A DNA stretch of 64,000 nt from Heligmosomoides polygyrus polygyrus (GCA_947396885.1 OX377202.1:32913407-32977406), one strand, 5' to 3'. Positions 12,045 to 24,055 are shown, numbered from the stretch's first letter. Notes: generated by a model from the letters alone, not told the origin. Numbers and translations: made by a program.

Positions 12045-12915
12045 GAGACTGCTTTCGTCGCTGAGGGAGACATCGGAGATGGGTTGTGCGCTCTTCGAGC
12101 GCACAACTCGGCTAGGGAAGGGACTCCGGGGTGTGGGCCATCCAGGCGGCTCGTACCAAGAATGCTTTCGTCGCTGAGGGGGACATCGGAGATGGGTTGT
12201 GCGCTCTTCGAGCGCACAACTCGGCTAGGGAAGGGACTCCGGGGGGTGGGCCATCCAGGCGGCTCGTACCAAGAATGCTTTCGTCGCTGAGGGGGACATA
12301 TGAGATGGGTTGTGCGCTCTTCGAGCGCACAACTCGGCTAAGGAAGGGACTCCGGGGTGTGGGCCATCCAGGCGGCTCGTACCAAGAATGCTTTCGTCGC
12401 TAAGGGGACATCGGAGATGGGTTGTGCGCTCTTCGAGCGCACAACTCGGCTAGGGAAGGGACTCCGGGGGGTGGGCCATCCAGGCGGCTCGTACCAAGAA
12501 TGCTTTCGTCGCTGAGGGGGACATCGGAGATGGGTTGTGCGCTCTTCGAGCGCACAACTCGGCTAAGGAAGGGACTCCGGGGTGTGGGCCATCCAGGCGG
12601 CTCGTACCAAGAATGCTTTCGTCGCTAAGGGGACATCGGAGATGGGTTGTGCGCTCTTCGAGCGCACAACTCGGCTAGGGAAGGGACTCCGGGGGGTGGG
12701 CCATCCAGGCGGCTCGTGCCAAGAATGCTTTCGTCGCTGAGGGGGACATCGGAGATGGGTTGTGCGCTCTTCGAGCGCACAACTCGGCTAGGGAAGGGAC
12801 TTCGGGGTGTGGGCCATCCAGGCGGCTCGTACCAAGAATGCTTTCGTCGCTGAGGGGGACATCGGAGATGGGTTGTGCGCTCTTCGAGCGCACAACTCGG
12901 CTAGGGAAGGGACTC
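12045..12915. repeat. Satellite: eight ~113-base units, each with a hairpin
   Basis: Eight consecutive units, with hairpins starting near 12,081, 12,193, 12,306, 12,419, 12,532, 12,643, 12,756 and 12,869, are nearly identical. Each carries TTGTGCGCTC-TTC-GAGCGCACAA, a perfect 10-base-arm hairpin. Diagnostic variants (GCTAAGGAAGG; CCGGGGGGTGGG; CGCTAAGGGGAC) recur every second unit around 12,306-12,643, so part of the array is a ~225-base dimer that was itself duplicated. Open frames reading MLSSLRGTSEMGCALFERTT on either strand are satellite by-products. Confidence 0.95.
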
Positions 12916-14425
12916 CAGTGTGTAGTGCGTCCAAGGTGCTCGTGCAGGAACTGCTCCCGTCTCCCAGTGCTCTCCTGTAGCGGCGGTGGAAGAGCCGCGA
13001 TCCGCCACCGACCGCTCAACGACCCTCCTCCATATCGACTGACCATGGTGTCGGTGGATATCGAAAATATCCACGTCGATATGACGCGACATCAGGAGAA
13101 TATGGTTAGATCTAAGTAAGACCGTGCCACGGAGTGCTGCGGCTTGTTGTACCAAAACCAAAACGGTACTGGTTTGATAAGTGGACGTCTCGGTACTTTC
13201 CTCTGATGTGAGATGGTAAAGATTATTAGATATATGAAAAGATGCATGAGCAATTTCTAGGCCGAAATCGTTTCTTATTTTTTTTGGTATGAACGCTTCA
13301 GAAACGGACTTGTTTGAATAGAGGCTTGTTTGGTGTCAGTGTCACTGAAGCGCTTTGTCGTACCATGCAAGGATATGATATGAGCCACGGTAATGTGCAG
13401 GGTTCTTCTGTGAGTGACATCACTCACTGCTCAAGCCATCATCAAGTGTTGAAGGCTTCATCACGCTTCCAATTTCAACTCAAGGAAGAGCTGTTCCTAT
13501 GCTCAAGTGCAAACTTTGTTTGATAAGACCGCCAAGGCAGCGATTCGGGCGAAAATTGCAAAGACAGCTACAGAAGAAACGGGAGCGCTGAAATATGAAC
13601 AGCTTTCACGTTGATCGCATCTCTGCTTTATCTGATTTGCATTTTATGACTGTGAGTGTGCGCAACACTGAGAGACAGATGCTGTAGTGCTCCTTTCACC
13701 ATTTGTTTTTATGAAGAACCTGGATTGGCCGAGTTCTTAGCAGTGCAGCATCATGAACAGGTTTGGCTCCCGGCTGCGTCATATCAATGCCGTCAAAATC
13801 TGCAAACACGGTAATGGTTACTGCGTCAAGCAATGGCTGATAGTTCAGTAGATGGAGAAACCTTATCACAAAGCATGATGGAAGTTCGCAAAGGGATCAG
13901 TGACCCCCTCCCCTCTCCCGGAAGTGGTGCGCAAAACCCCCTTCCGAATCCAATTAGAAAAATAAATTACAAGGCTGTGGCCTGAAATCATGTCACGCGG
14001 TCCCACGCGGCCGAAAGGGTGTGGCATGACATCAGGCCACACGGTCGTCAACGTTTTAATCTGTGTTGAGGGCATCAAGAGGAAAGGGGTCGATGCTGTT
14101 TCGTAGTCCCTCAAAGGTTCGCTAGCGTCCTTCCAAATAATTACCGACCGCATCGTGTTATTGCGGCTGGAGACGAGGTAGAGGCAGTCGTGTCGGTCTG
14201 CGCCTGAGAGACCGGCTGCTCGAGAATGACAGCGATTGCTTCTACCTTACACTCGGAGAAGCACTAGTAGAAAGCGACCATGTCGAATAGCAGGGGAGAA
14301 GTAGAGGCACTGTGAGGAGTTGCAGAAAGGATGGTTTTTTTTTTGAAGTAAAGGGAACTGCCTGCTAATCAGGCATCCGCCCACGAGCTCATTGTAGCTA
14401 AAAGCTCACACTCTTCGCGAAAAAG
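12916..14425. other. Non-coding; short ATATCGA palindromes at ~12,980-13,085
   Basis: The end of the satellite runs into a piece with GTGGATAT/ATATCCAC (~13,051), akin to the CCCATATCGAT repeats at 4.5-4.9 kb. A 95-codon minus frame at 13,866-14,153 has no recognised motif. Nothing else can be supported. Confidence 0.4.
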
Positions 14426-14521
14426 ATGCTGCAGAGACTCAGGTTGTCGGCGGTCATCCTGGCGTTCATCCTTGTCGTGGGTCATACAGCGGTATATGAA
14501 CACCGTCTGGAAGTTGGATAA
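14426..14521 (+). CDS. Possible signal-peptide exon or 31-aa secreted micropeptide
   Basis: An ATG at 14,426 opens 31 codons beginning MLQRLRLSAVILAFILVVG and stopping at 14,521. A basic n-region, a ~12-residue hydrophobic core and a small-residue end (GHTA) form a good secretory signal. A possible donor GTATAT follows the GCG codon at 14,491, so this could be the first exon of a longer secreted protein. No downstream exon was identified. Chance occurrence remains likely. Confidence 0.3.
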   Translation: MLQRLRLSAVILAFILVVGHTAVYEHRLEVG

Positions 14522-15589
14522 CGACAGTTTATATGCATGTGATAATAGTTTTTCTCAATATGCATTTAATCGTAGAACGGGTCTGCATCTCCTCGTCCCA
14601 GGGACAGAAAACTCACTGTTTGAATGTCCCGGTTCTTTGTAAGAGCCTTCTCCTAGATGAGTCAGGAATGCACTTACTGCCGGCGAATCAACCGGGATGG
14701 TTTGGGAGTCTTGGCCTAAATTTTTCAGTCTTACAGATTTCATCACCCAGGAGGCCCCTCTCGCAAGCGTTCTTTGGCTCTGTGGAACAACGTCTCAAAC
14801 TTCTCCAGGTGCTGCTCCCCTAACGAATAAGATCGAAGCCCTTGTCCACACCCTACTAGGATATCTCTTGTCATTGTATTTGCTTCCTAATTTGTTGACC
14901 TCTTACCTCTATTTGAATTGTAGGCTCAGATAAATAGCTTACTCCACAGAAGTCTCGAGTATTCATAAAGAAAAAGGTTGAAACCATCATACCAAACGCT
15001 TCTCATAAAACAACTGAACTCTTCCATGCTACGTACATATTCTTGTCGGTGACAGTCAAAAGCGAAAATAGGGCGATTGAACTAACCTTATCCTCGAAAT
15101 CAGTTTGCTAACGTGAGAGAGCCAACAGAACTCAATATATGTAGTAAACTTCAATAGCCCTCTATGGCAGCAAGTTCTTGCATCCATATTAACGTCATCT
15201 TGCTATTAACGCATCATTGTTTCCATTTCACAGAGTTGAGAACGTCGCCTATTGGAAACTGGCTTCTCTTATGCTTTAGCTACGCGTTCCTATTAGGTTT
15301 ATTATCAGCGAATAACATTTCGTGGCACATGCTAGGCATGCAGAGCTCAGACTTGAGAAGGGCAATCAGACAGGTTGCAATGCCCCTTCGTCAGTCTGTC
15401 ATGCCGGAAGTTGGCGCTCGGTGATTGGAGACCGCTCTGCAATGGAGAGAGAGGTGGCGACGACGGAAATGACGATCCTCCATCAGGCTCGTGGCTTATA
15501 TCGTCCAATAAACCACGCTTCTGAAAGTTTCTGAGAAAGCCTTGTCTTAAAAAAATGATCCGCTGAACTTTTTTACCATTGCGAATAAC
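14522..15589. other. No feature recognised
   Basis: Open frames of up to 96 codons overlap on both strands, none with a motif. Confidence 0.4.
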
Positions 15590-17400
15590 GCTCAGCGCAT
15601 CAGTCAGTTTATCTCTTCTGTTCATTTTGGAGTTCAGCCGCTTTATTGCAAGGGCTTCGAGTAGTTTCTTTTCAAACGTGGTTACCAGTGAGCGGTACAA
15701 TGCATTAACGTGAACTGCAGGATCCTTCACGAGCATCGTGGAGGATGCATTATTGCGAAAAGCTGTTGGTGATATAAGAATTGGGGTGTAATCCTAGTTG
15801 GTGGCGGCCGCTCATGAACGATTTCGTATGAACTGAGTGCGTTCAGTGCTAAAATATATTGGACTCACCCGTTTCATAGAAAACAACTGTACTACGAAGT
15901 CAAAACAAATAACACAAAGAACGTGAGATTATACAACATCTGCAAACTAGGTAGGGACGTTCACAAGTAATAAGGGCGTGAAGTCCATGACTTTGTCTTT
16001 GTTCAAAATGTCAATTGATTGATGATTTCACAGTTTAATTTTTTATTTCACTGATGTACATCCGGTAGAGAACTTCGTTCTCGGTGCAAGTGTTGTAAAG
16101 TGGTCCTATCTTACAAGATTTGCATCGAAGACAGTTCCTTTTTAGGTTCCCTCTTCCGTCTAGAAACTCCTAACTGAGCCTGTCTAGGAAACCAGGCTGG
16201 TGCTGTCTGCTATTTATTGTTTTTCTGGGAAATGTAGGGAAATCGTTAAAGACTGGCCACCTCCAACTAAGATGCTCTCAACGATCGCACGTGCTCGTCC
16301 ACGCGTCTGGATAGAGACAGCATTGCTTCTAAAAAGGAGTTCTGATCATATCTTTCGCATGTGAGCTGATACGCCATCTCACGCGTTTTCTGTTTTTTTT
16401 TTGTCTGTGCAATACATACAGTTATTTCAGGCACATTTCTCTTCATATTAGTACACACAGTACATACATGATAGTTTCTTAATGTCATAATCAAGCTCTT
16501 CAAATTTGGTCGACAAACGAGTTTAGCTAGATGTTCTTACGTTTTCACAACTCTTCATAGCAACTGAAATAAAAGATGGTCACGTTATCCGGCTACGGCT
16601 GTTGTGTAGCCGCCTTTGCGTCTTTAGGTCGCTCAGCACACGTTTCATCCTTCGTAGAGATAAGGTTCCCTAGCACATTCGCCACCGTTCAAGAGATGTG
16701 CAATTCGGAAGTGAACCAGAATATAACCTTCTTTTACGAAATGAATTCCTCACTACCACGGTTGATCCGAGTCTTGGTATTGAGTAAAGGGAAGAACTTT
16801 TTTTCAGTCGGAAGAATGTACAATGAACTGGATATTTCGGCCACGGGATTATAATGTCAAGAGCGGTAGAGCAAGTGACGAAAACATTATTTATGTAACG
16901 GATGTAGAGTACAGTTCCTTGCATCAGCGGCCTTCTCTAAATACGGTCGAAATAGACGATGGCTAACAGTGGAGCAATCTTCAAGCCCATTGCAATGACA
17001 CGCTTCTGCGTGTGGACAAATACACCATCGAACTGCAATATGTTGGAACTGGAGTACTCCAGGGTGGAGTTAATAAGTTAATAAATCTGAATGCAGTGTT
17101 AGAACTTCTCCAATTCTAATATGAGAAGTTCTAACACTGCAATCATATTTCTCGTGTTGGTTACTTTACTGTACAACGAAACCGCATGGAAGCTTGCCCA
17201 GCATGCATCTCCGAAATTTGTTTAGAACCGTAATAAACTCTTCTATACTGCCAATATGCGCAGCCAAATGATGAAGCAGCGGTGAGAGCAGCTCCATGAG
17301 GAACCACCTTATCCTGTCTGATTGCCTTTCATATGAAGAAATGACTGCTCGTGTTCTGATTGTTTCCAAAGTAACATGACGCAGATCAGGACCTTCTGGA
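15590..17400 (-). pseudogene. Relic of a canonical Penelope-like retroelement (RT, then GIY-YIG)
   Basis: Read on the minus strand from ~17,370 downward, broken frames spell the order of nematode Penelope-type proteins. First comes SDRIRWFLMELLSPLLHHL (~17,310), corresponding to the pre-RT block. Next is VIAMGLKIAPLLAIVYFDRI (~16,960), the AMG...P.LA box. Then YIRYINNVFVTCSTALDI (~16,900) corresponds to the Y.RYIDD.F catalytic box, with both aspartates replaced by asparagine. Further on, CLRCKSCK...CTENEVLY (~16,110) looks like the cysteine linker before GIY-YIG. Finally KKLLEALAIKRLNSKMNRRD (~15,650) matches the end of a GIY-YIG domain. Frames change and stops intervene. The domain order is the usual one, unlike the element at 27-34 kb. 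The family call rests on motif pattern only. Confidence 0.65.
17092..17141. repeat. 18-base-arm hairpin inside the Penelope relic
   Basis: TGCAGTGTTAGAACTTCTC and its reverse complement flank a ~12-base loop, within the reverse-transcriptase relic. It is another snap-back type duplication. Confidence 0.85.
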
Positions 17401-18650
17401 ATATCTTGTGATCTGACTTCCGCGTAGTATGTTGGTACAATAGAAAACCGCAGTCTGAGTCGTTTGACCGTTTTTTGTTCTTATAACTTTGCCTATATTT
17501 TCAAAATCACGCGAGTATGAAAAGGAAAGAGACCGATGTGCAAGATGTTCATTGTGTATGTCATGACGATGTCGCCGCTATCGTGTGTGTGTCATGACGA
17601 TGTCGCCGCTATCCATCGAAGTTTTTTCACAACCCAAGCAGCTTTTATGCGTTTTTCGTGTTTTTTACAGCCCTTTTCTGTTTCCATGAAATGCGTTACA
17701 ATTCTTGATGTTTCACTCGAGTGTTATCCCATCAGATTCAGTTGAAGTGACATCAGCGCTGGTTCCGATGCATGCGCTGATTTTGGTGCGAGTAACGATG
17801 TTGGAGAAAACTGTATCGACGAGGAGAATAACGACATTCTATTCAAAACAGATGGATGTGAATTTTCTCAAACGAATTTGGTTCGCAAACTTATAGCAGC
17901 TGCGCATTACTAAATCTAAAAAGGACCCCAAAATGAGAGCAGCTTTCATTTCCTCGTACACTTCATCCGTTCCTATAATCGTGCAATCTTTGCTGGTGGG
18001 TCTTGATAAAGTGCTGATTTCGAGACAAAGGGGGGAGGTTGACACCATTGATGAAACACCATTGGTTGCTATCACGGGTATTTCATATTCATCCTGAGGG
18101 GCGCAGCATTAGTCTCACTGTACTTCATACTGTTTATCAAGAATCTATGAAAAGAAATGTGTCCGGAATAACTGATTGAATTGCAGGCAATAAGATCTCT
18201 ATAGGTGTATGAGGTAGATGCGAAGAAGTACGCCAAATAAAACTACCGTTGCGAAGATCACCCTCCGGGAACATGAAACCAGTTTGAACTCATTCTAAAA
18301 CGGAAATGCCAAATTGGAAATTGTAAAGAATTGCGACCAAGGTCTTCTCATCGGAACGAATGCTTTGCCGTACCATGTGCTCAAATGCTGCACTTCGAAG
18401 ATAACCTCGACGGAGTCCGAAACAGGGGTCATCAATGCTGTTCGTGAAGGACCAAGTGGCGGAGACTGGAACGAGAGACAACTGTATATTCTCGCATTTT
18501 GTTTTCGACAGCTGCAACCAATTTTTTTTTCGGCAAAACCTCGCATGGCGTGGGAATTGATCTTCGTTTAACTCTGAAACCCTCTGAACTCTGAACTCTG
18601 CAATCTGAAACAGATGCAGCGCAAAGCCGATAAGCAGGTTAGCTGGGGAC
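17401..18650. other. Probably Penelope 5' remnants; not resolvable
   Basis: Minus-strand frames at 17,839-18,075 and 18,290-18,546 may belong to the upstream part of the Penelope relic, but no motif is clear. A ~30-base tandem duplication containing TCATGACGATGTCGCCGCTA sits at ~17,553-17,612. Confidence 0.35.
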
Positions 18651-18829
18651 GAATGTTGCTAGAGTTATTTGCTAATCTCAGATGAAATTGTTCTGCTTTA
18701 TTAAGGATGGAGTTCTTACGTTTAGCGCAACAGCTTTAAGGTTGACGGTGAAAAACTTTCATGAGATGCATAAAATCAAGCTCTATCATTCATTGGTTCA
18801 CTAGCTTTCTTTTATTTTTTTGTAAACTT
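18651..18829. repeat. Direct repeat, copy 1 of 2
   Basis: It starts GAATGTTGCTAGAGTTATTT and matches 18,979-19,139 almost exactly. It holds about 22-27 extra bases after CAACAGCTTTA that copy 2 lacks, with microhomology at the edges, consistent with a deletion in copy 2. Confidence 0.9.
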
Positions 18830-18978
18830 TTGGAGAACATGTTTGAATAAATTTAAACCAAAATATGGTTGAGGATTCTAGAATCAAAGGCGATGTAGCA
18901 AACCATTAATCGATTTTGTTTGTTATTATTCTTGTATTGAACTGCGCTTTGACTTATAATTTTACGCAGGCCCACCTT

Positions 18979-19139
18979 GAATGTTGCTAGAGTTATTTGC
19001 TAATCTCAGATGAAATTGTTCTGCTTTATTAAGGATGGAGTTCTTACGTTTAGCACAACAGCTTTATCATGAGATGCATAAAATCAAGCTCTATCATTCA
19101 TTGGTTCACTAGCTTTCTTTTATTTATTTTTTTGTAAAC
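18979..19139. repeat. Direct repeat, copy 2 of 2
   Basis: Near-identical to copy 1 apart from the short internal deletion and a TTTA slippage near the end. The copies are ~150 bases apart. Confidence 0.9.
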
Positions 19140-20339
19140 TGTAAACAGCAACAATTGTCGCCAGCATCTGCGCCGTGTTCGAGAAAAACATCTGCGAATC
19201 AAGCTCCGTGCTTCGTGACTGAACTTCCGGTTATACACCGCGATGGAAAATTGTTGGTTCACTCCCTCATTTATCAACCATTAACCAAAGAACCGGCTAC
19301 CTAGCTTCAATAATGTCACCGTCCTGTTTCTCATCAGTGAAAACCTTTATAGGTGAATCCTGAGCAGGATACCTTATCAGTGCAGCACACCGTGAGCTTT
19401 TACAGAAAAAATGAAGGGTGGGCCTGCGCAAAATTATAGGACAAAACGCAATTCATTACCAGATTAGTAACACACAAAACACGATTAGTGGTTTGCTACA
19501 TCGCCTTTGTTGTGCACAACACCGACATTTTATTTTTCGTTCATTACATAATAGGATCCCCAAAGCACCAGGTCCGCATTCAGAAAAAAAGGAACCCAAA
19601 TCATGAGGAGTCCACCGCGAGAACACTCATTCATCTCTCCTCCAATTGTGTCTATGTCTGTTGTAGGGCTCATCAAGGTTCCACTTCCTTTCGTTTGAAG
19701 ACACCACCTTTACAAATTGTTGCATGTAAAGTTAGTTCCCGGGTTTTCTCACCTTTTCCAATCCGCGCCGTGCCGTGAACTCGAGCCTGGCAGAATTATG
19801 GCGAGGAGTCAAGCCAGCGGCTCTCTTAAGAAATGATGAACAGCACGTGGCTGTGGCTTCAGCTTCGTAGTGCGTCTATTTCGATACTTTGAGGCCCAGA
19901 TGACGTCGTTGGTCCTCCGCGGACACTACAGGAAGCCAGCCAAACCAGGCGACTATCGTGCTTTCCGTGCAACCTTGCTGGACGCCCAGCCATTGTTTTT
20001 TTGCAGACTTTTGTGTCTTTGAGGTCGCGGTTGATGCAGTTATGAAACTACCCTGAGCACTTGAGCCGCAGTCTTCCTGTTCGAAAGGCCGGTCGCGTAA
20101 GGAGCATCAATTTGAGCTTGCTCATAAACAGAAAACTTGGTGCACCTGGTCATTTTATCATACGATGAAAGTTATGGTTTTCCTTGTGTGGGTGACCAGA
20201 TATGCCTTAGTTTGATCGGTTAAATCCTCAATAAATACATCAGGGGTAGACTTATAATTTTGCATCGGAGGGTATTCCTATCAAAAAAAAAACAAGAAAA
20301 TTCTTTGCGCGCTACCGCTACCGCATTTGAGGACGAGAC
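19140..20339. other. No feature recognised
   Basis: Scattered open frames up to 96 codons with no recognised motif or exon boundaries. Confidence 0.4.
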
Positions 20340-20627
20340 TCAGTATCGAACTATCTTAAAAGAGAAACCCAAAACGAGAATCATCGGCGCTAATTTCGGT
20401 ACAGCCAGAAAGCCATAGTCACCATATTCACTGTGTTGTACACCGTCAGGATCACTGTCTGCGAGTCGTTTCTTCTCCGCCCACGCGAGAATGATTTCCA
20501 GGAATATATTGATACTGAAGACGAGAGCTGGGTCTTCTATGATGGTCATACTCGACAACACCTTTAGCTGGCCTGCGACGAACCACATCCAGAAGACGCC
20601 AAAGATGACGAGCGTGAGAAGAAGGCC
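20340..20627 (-). CDS. Candidate exon of a membrane protein (unknown family)
   Basis: On the minus strand an open frame runs from a plausible acceptor (…ACAGAGTAG at ~20,630) to a TGA at 20,340. It reads LLTLVIFGVFWMWFVAGQ, a transmembrane-like segment, followed by a charged and polar stretch with WAEKKRLADSDPDG and EYGDYGFLAVPKLAP. The composition is protein-like rather than repeat-like and the frame is open across ~95 codons. No partner exons were found and I do not recognise the family. It could be an isolated exon, a decayed gene or chance. Confidence 0.35.
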   Translation of the reverse strand, partial: GLLLTLVIFGVFWMWFVAGQLKVLSSMTIIEDPALVFSINIFLEIILAWAEKKRLADSDPDGVQHSEYGDYGFLAVPKLAPMILVLGFSFKIVRY

Positions 20628-20689
20628 CTACTCTGTTGTTGGAGGAATTTAAAAGGCTCCTACTCACGGATGTGCAGAAATTTTTCTGG

Positions 20690-20790
20690 AAAAAGCGGAA
20701 GACGAAAGACGGAACGGAAGCGCTAAAAAATAGCGGGAAACCGGAATACGAAATACGGAAACAGAAATGGCGCATGATCGCCATTTTTTA
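20690..20790. repeat. CGGAAAC-rich repeat, related to 21,996-22,100
   Basis: CGGAACGGAA, GGGAAACCGGAATACG and CGGAAACAGAAATGGCG match the later copy at 21,996-22,100, where ATTTCCGTTTCCG and CGGAAACGGAAAT form inverted ends. A small TIR-type element is plausible. Confidence 0.55.
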
Positions 20791-21990
20791 AGAATTGCAT
20801 CTGAAACGACGTCAGAAGCGGCTTCTGTTGCACCTTTTCTTGCTCAGAGCTTTGCGAGCAGCAAAATCTTCCACTGATTAATGCATCCTCATCGTAACAT
20901 AACATAACGAAGCATGGATTCATAATATTGCTGTGATAACCTTTTAGCTATGGCTGAGCAATAAACGAAAACAAATTCAGGGCCTTTTTCACTATTTCTC
21001 ACTATTTCAGCATGCACTCTTTCCATATATAGTTCCTGCAAGTGCGTTTTTTTGCTGACTTTTTTGATGCTGATATTTTTCGAACGGTAGACTTAACCGA
21101 CTTAATCACTTCAGGTTATTTACAGATCCGCGTTAAAAAAAAACTGACTCGGTTGAGGTCTAAAACTGGAGTAGCCACCTAAATCATTTTCTGACCAAGA
21201 AAGAGATTCCTCTCAACAACTTTAGAAACCTCTGGCATCATGGACGACTTGGTGACTGCACATATATCTGCATTCTCAACAACAGTTGCACTGTAATCAC
21301 CAAAACCAATACTCAGAATTAATTCTGGGATCTAATAATGATAACTGGATGACTGATTAGTCATGTGGTTCCACACCTCCACAAGAGTATTCAGTCTGTG
21401 CCAGCCTAGAAAGCCTACAGCCAAGGTGACACAGCTGAACAGTTCCAAAATGGTTCTCGAAGCAATAATTGTTTTGTGACAGAACTCAATAAGTCACCAT
21501 AGACAGCCAAAACAACAGCTCATGGTAGATATTCGTGACGTTTCATTAAAAAATGAATAGCATAACTCGATGTGGATGAATATCACACCTAACCAAATTA
21601 AGAATTGGAATTTGAACGTCTGATCAGGAATACTGTTGTAATCTTGGAGCACAAACCACATGCCACAACCACCACTGAACTCTTTGTTTCATAATACTGC
21701 GCTATATGCTTGAAAAGTTTTTGTAGACATTTGTAACTACTGTTTGTATCAAGAATTTTATGAATTTCATTCAAATGTTGAGTTGTCTTAGCGTACAGTG
21801 CATGCTTAGCCTTTGTGGCAGTTAAATTTTCCCTGCACACTTCCGTTGTCATTTTTGAGTGTTTTTTTAAGTCTAACCAATTTCAAGAATATTACTACTA
21901 GAGTTGCCAAACAGAATTTCTCTCACGATTATATTAAGAAGAAATCTTTTTCACTGATACGCTGACTGTGTTCAATAGAAAAGTGTGGAG
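20791..21990. other. No feature recognised
   Basis: Moderately AT-rich, with an 84-codon minus frame at 21,598-21,852 that shows no motif. Confidence 0.4.
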
Positions 21991-21995
21991 CAGTG

Positions 21996-22100
21996 CCCAT
22001 TTCCGTTTCCGCCTTCCCAGACGGAACACGGAACGGAACAGAAGAGCTCAAGATGACCGGAAACCGGAATTTGGAACGCGGAAACGGAAATTCCGCAAAT
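21996..22100. repeat. Small inverted-end repeat (ATTTCCGTTTCCG)
   Basis: Inverted ends ATTTCCGTTTCCG / CGGAAACGGAAAT enclose ~70 bases rich in GGAACGGAAC and CCGGAAACCGGAA. It shares its content with 20,690-20,790. Confidence 0.6.
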
Positions 22101-23568
22101 ACCTGCTTCTAATCCTCTTAAGACTCTTTTCTTCTGCGACCACAGTGACAGCCAATGTGCACGCTGCCGAAAAAAGTGCACGCTGCTCGCGAACATTTTT
22201 GGCCTAAAATGTCCGATGCACGATAAAATCTGTAGTCGGTTGTGTTCGTATTGTTATAAAAGTGCAATATTTTGGAGTAAAAAAAATCGATTTAACATTT
22301 TTCTTATCCTAACGGAACGCATTCTCAAGCATTTCCATTTCTCTAACGCGCTAGTGTCTTAGAAGGTTCTCGAAGAAGAAACCTCCTTGTGAAAGATATG
22401 ATGTCGGAAATCCTTCCAGCGTTTTGCAGGCTGTGAAAATCCTGAGCGAAAAAAGTTATACATTTTGTGAATGCAGCATTGAAGAGGAAGCAGTACTCGA
22501 GCGTAACTGAGTTTACCGAAGCTTTAATTGAATATTGCGCTTGAAGCTATTTCGGGAATTAAAGATTTTTGAAAATTTTAGCCGATCGTGTCCCCAAAAT
22601 AGTTATGGTAAGTCTCATTCTCACATTTTCATAAATCTATCACTGTTCACAAAAATCTCTGCAGAATGAAGCTACCTACTGGGATGGGAGCATTGTTTGG
22701 AGCGGATTGTTCGTGGGCTGAAGAACAATGGAAGCGAGGCGTGATTCGGGGGAGGCTGCAGAGTCGTTTCTCACGAAGAATAGACTCCACTTTCATCTAA
22801 ATATGAAAGCACACCAGTTGTAGAAACCAACAAACAGCACCGAACATGAAAAATTTCTAACATGTCACCAATAGATTACGTCTGGCGCAGAGCTTATACA
22901 TATAATAGAGCGATAGCTATGATTAGCTCCATCTCCGAAACTTTTCGTTGCTTTCTTGTATGTACCTCTTCTTAGTGCTCTTCGAGGTGCTCTTGAGTAC
23001 AGGAACACGGCAGGAACACGGCATGTTTTCTTGTGATTCTTGTTAGAACGATCTGCAATACGTGATAGTGGTATGCGCGCATAATCACCTTGAAAAATAA
23101 AACTTAAACACTTTCTGAGGACAGGTTAAGCTAATAACCAGCCTGCAGAGGTCCGGCACTGATCATAGTCTATTTAAAGTGCACGAAATTTTGAGGAGGA
23201 AAGACCTTGCTCATCCCTTGAGCAGTATCTATTTTTAAGATCTCATGGTTTTACCAACCAGAGAATGCTTTCAGCTTCCCACGGGGCTTCAGAAAGAGAC
23301 CTATACCATCTGAAATCGATTGATTCGCTGAATACAAATGTGTAGACCACAGTTGCTAAACAGATCTACTAAGCGAGTTCTGGCCAGTGAAAGTTCTCGT
23401 TGTCGACTTCATGTCGACCTCTTTGAAAGTGGATTGATAACATATTTTGATTTCTATGCGAAGTGAGTCGAAAACGGATTCTATGTAGTTTCGTGATCAG
23501 CGCCCCAAATACCCCATCCACAAAGATAATGGGTGAAATAAGGCTGTTTAATTACCCAAGCTAGAGGA
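22101..23568. other. No feature recognised
   Basis: No coding segment, tandem repeat or shared repeat was seen. Confidence 0.4.
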
Positions 23569-23933
23569 ATGGTCCAACTCGCAGCACGTTGGCCTTGTTG
23601 TTCAAGCGATCCCTGATCCAGCATTGCCGCGCGTAGGCTGGCTCCAGTTCATCGTGCCACTGAGCGCGAAAAGAAGATGCTGTTGGCTCGTCTGGCTGAG
23701 GATGATCGTTATGAGACGAAAGTCTACAATCGTGCTGAATCGTCCGCGAAGGAGAGGACTATCTTGGTGCCGTCTTCCTTTCCGGGGAGGATCGTTGGAT
23801 GCATGTACGAGTCGGATTCCTGCCATGTGACTTTATAATCGTACGCAGGGAAATGACGAAGTGATGGGAATGTGGGCACTGGTACAAGGCTACCGATGCT
23901 GATTCGGATTTCGTCAAGATGTATACATTGTAG
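23569..23933 (+). pseudogene. cox-5B: Processed pseudogene of cytochrome c oxidase subunit 5B
   Basis: Beginning at the ATG at 23,569, the three frames together spell a nematode COX5B. A mitochondrial presequence-like start (MVQLAAR…LALLFKRSLIQ) is followed by HRATEREKKMLLARLAEDDR and then LVPSSFPGRIVGCMYESDS, the COX5B core box. The C-terminal zinc-region remnant is ECGHWYKATDADSDFVKMYT, ending with TAG at 23,933. COX5B is a nuclear-encoded, matrix-facing, zinc-binding subunit of respiratory complex IV. No intron interrupts the ~365 bases, while frame changes occur near 23,590, 23,620 and 23,840-23,860, and the first cysteine of the CxC pair reads W. Lack of introns with frameshifts points to a reverse-transcribed, decayed copy; no poly(A) or target duplication was found. 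The identification is from motif recognition only. Confidence 0.75.
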
Positions 23934-24055
23934 GGCCTTAAGATTGTATGCTTACTACATGAATGAAGTCCTTTCTTGATTGCTGAGAGCTTTCGCAGAA
24001 CATAGGTGGCGATCTGTTTGTCATCTCGAGACTTATTTAAACACAGGATTGGTTA

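Noticed and set aside
12073..12900. A CRISPR-like array (regular repeats at 12 kb)
   Set aside because: Units are uniform over their whole 113 bases, without variable spacers, and the genome is eukaryotic.
12131..12903. Repeated MLSSLRGTSEMGC ORFs on both strands
   Set aside because: Each is one satellite unit translated; the array is tandem DNA.
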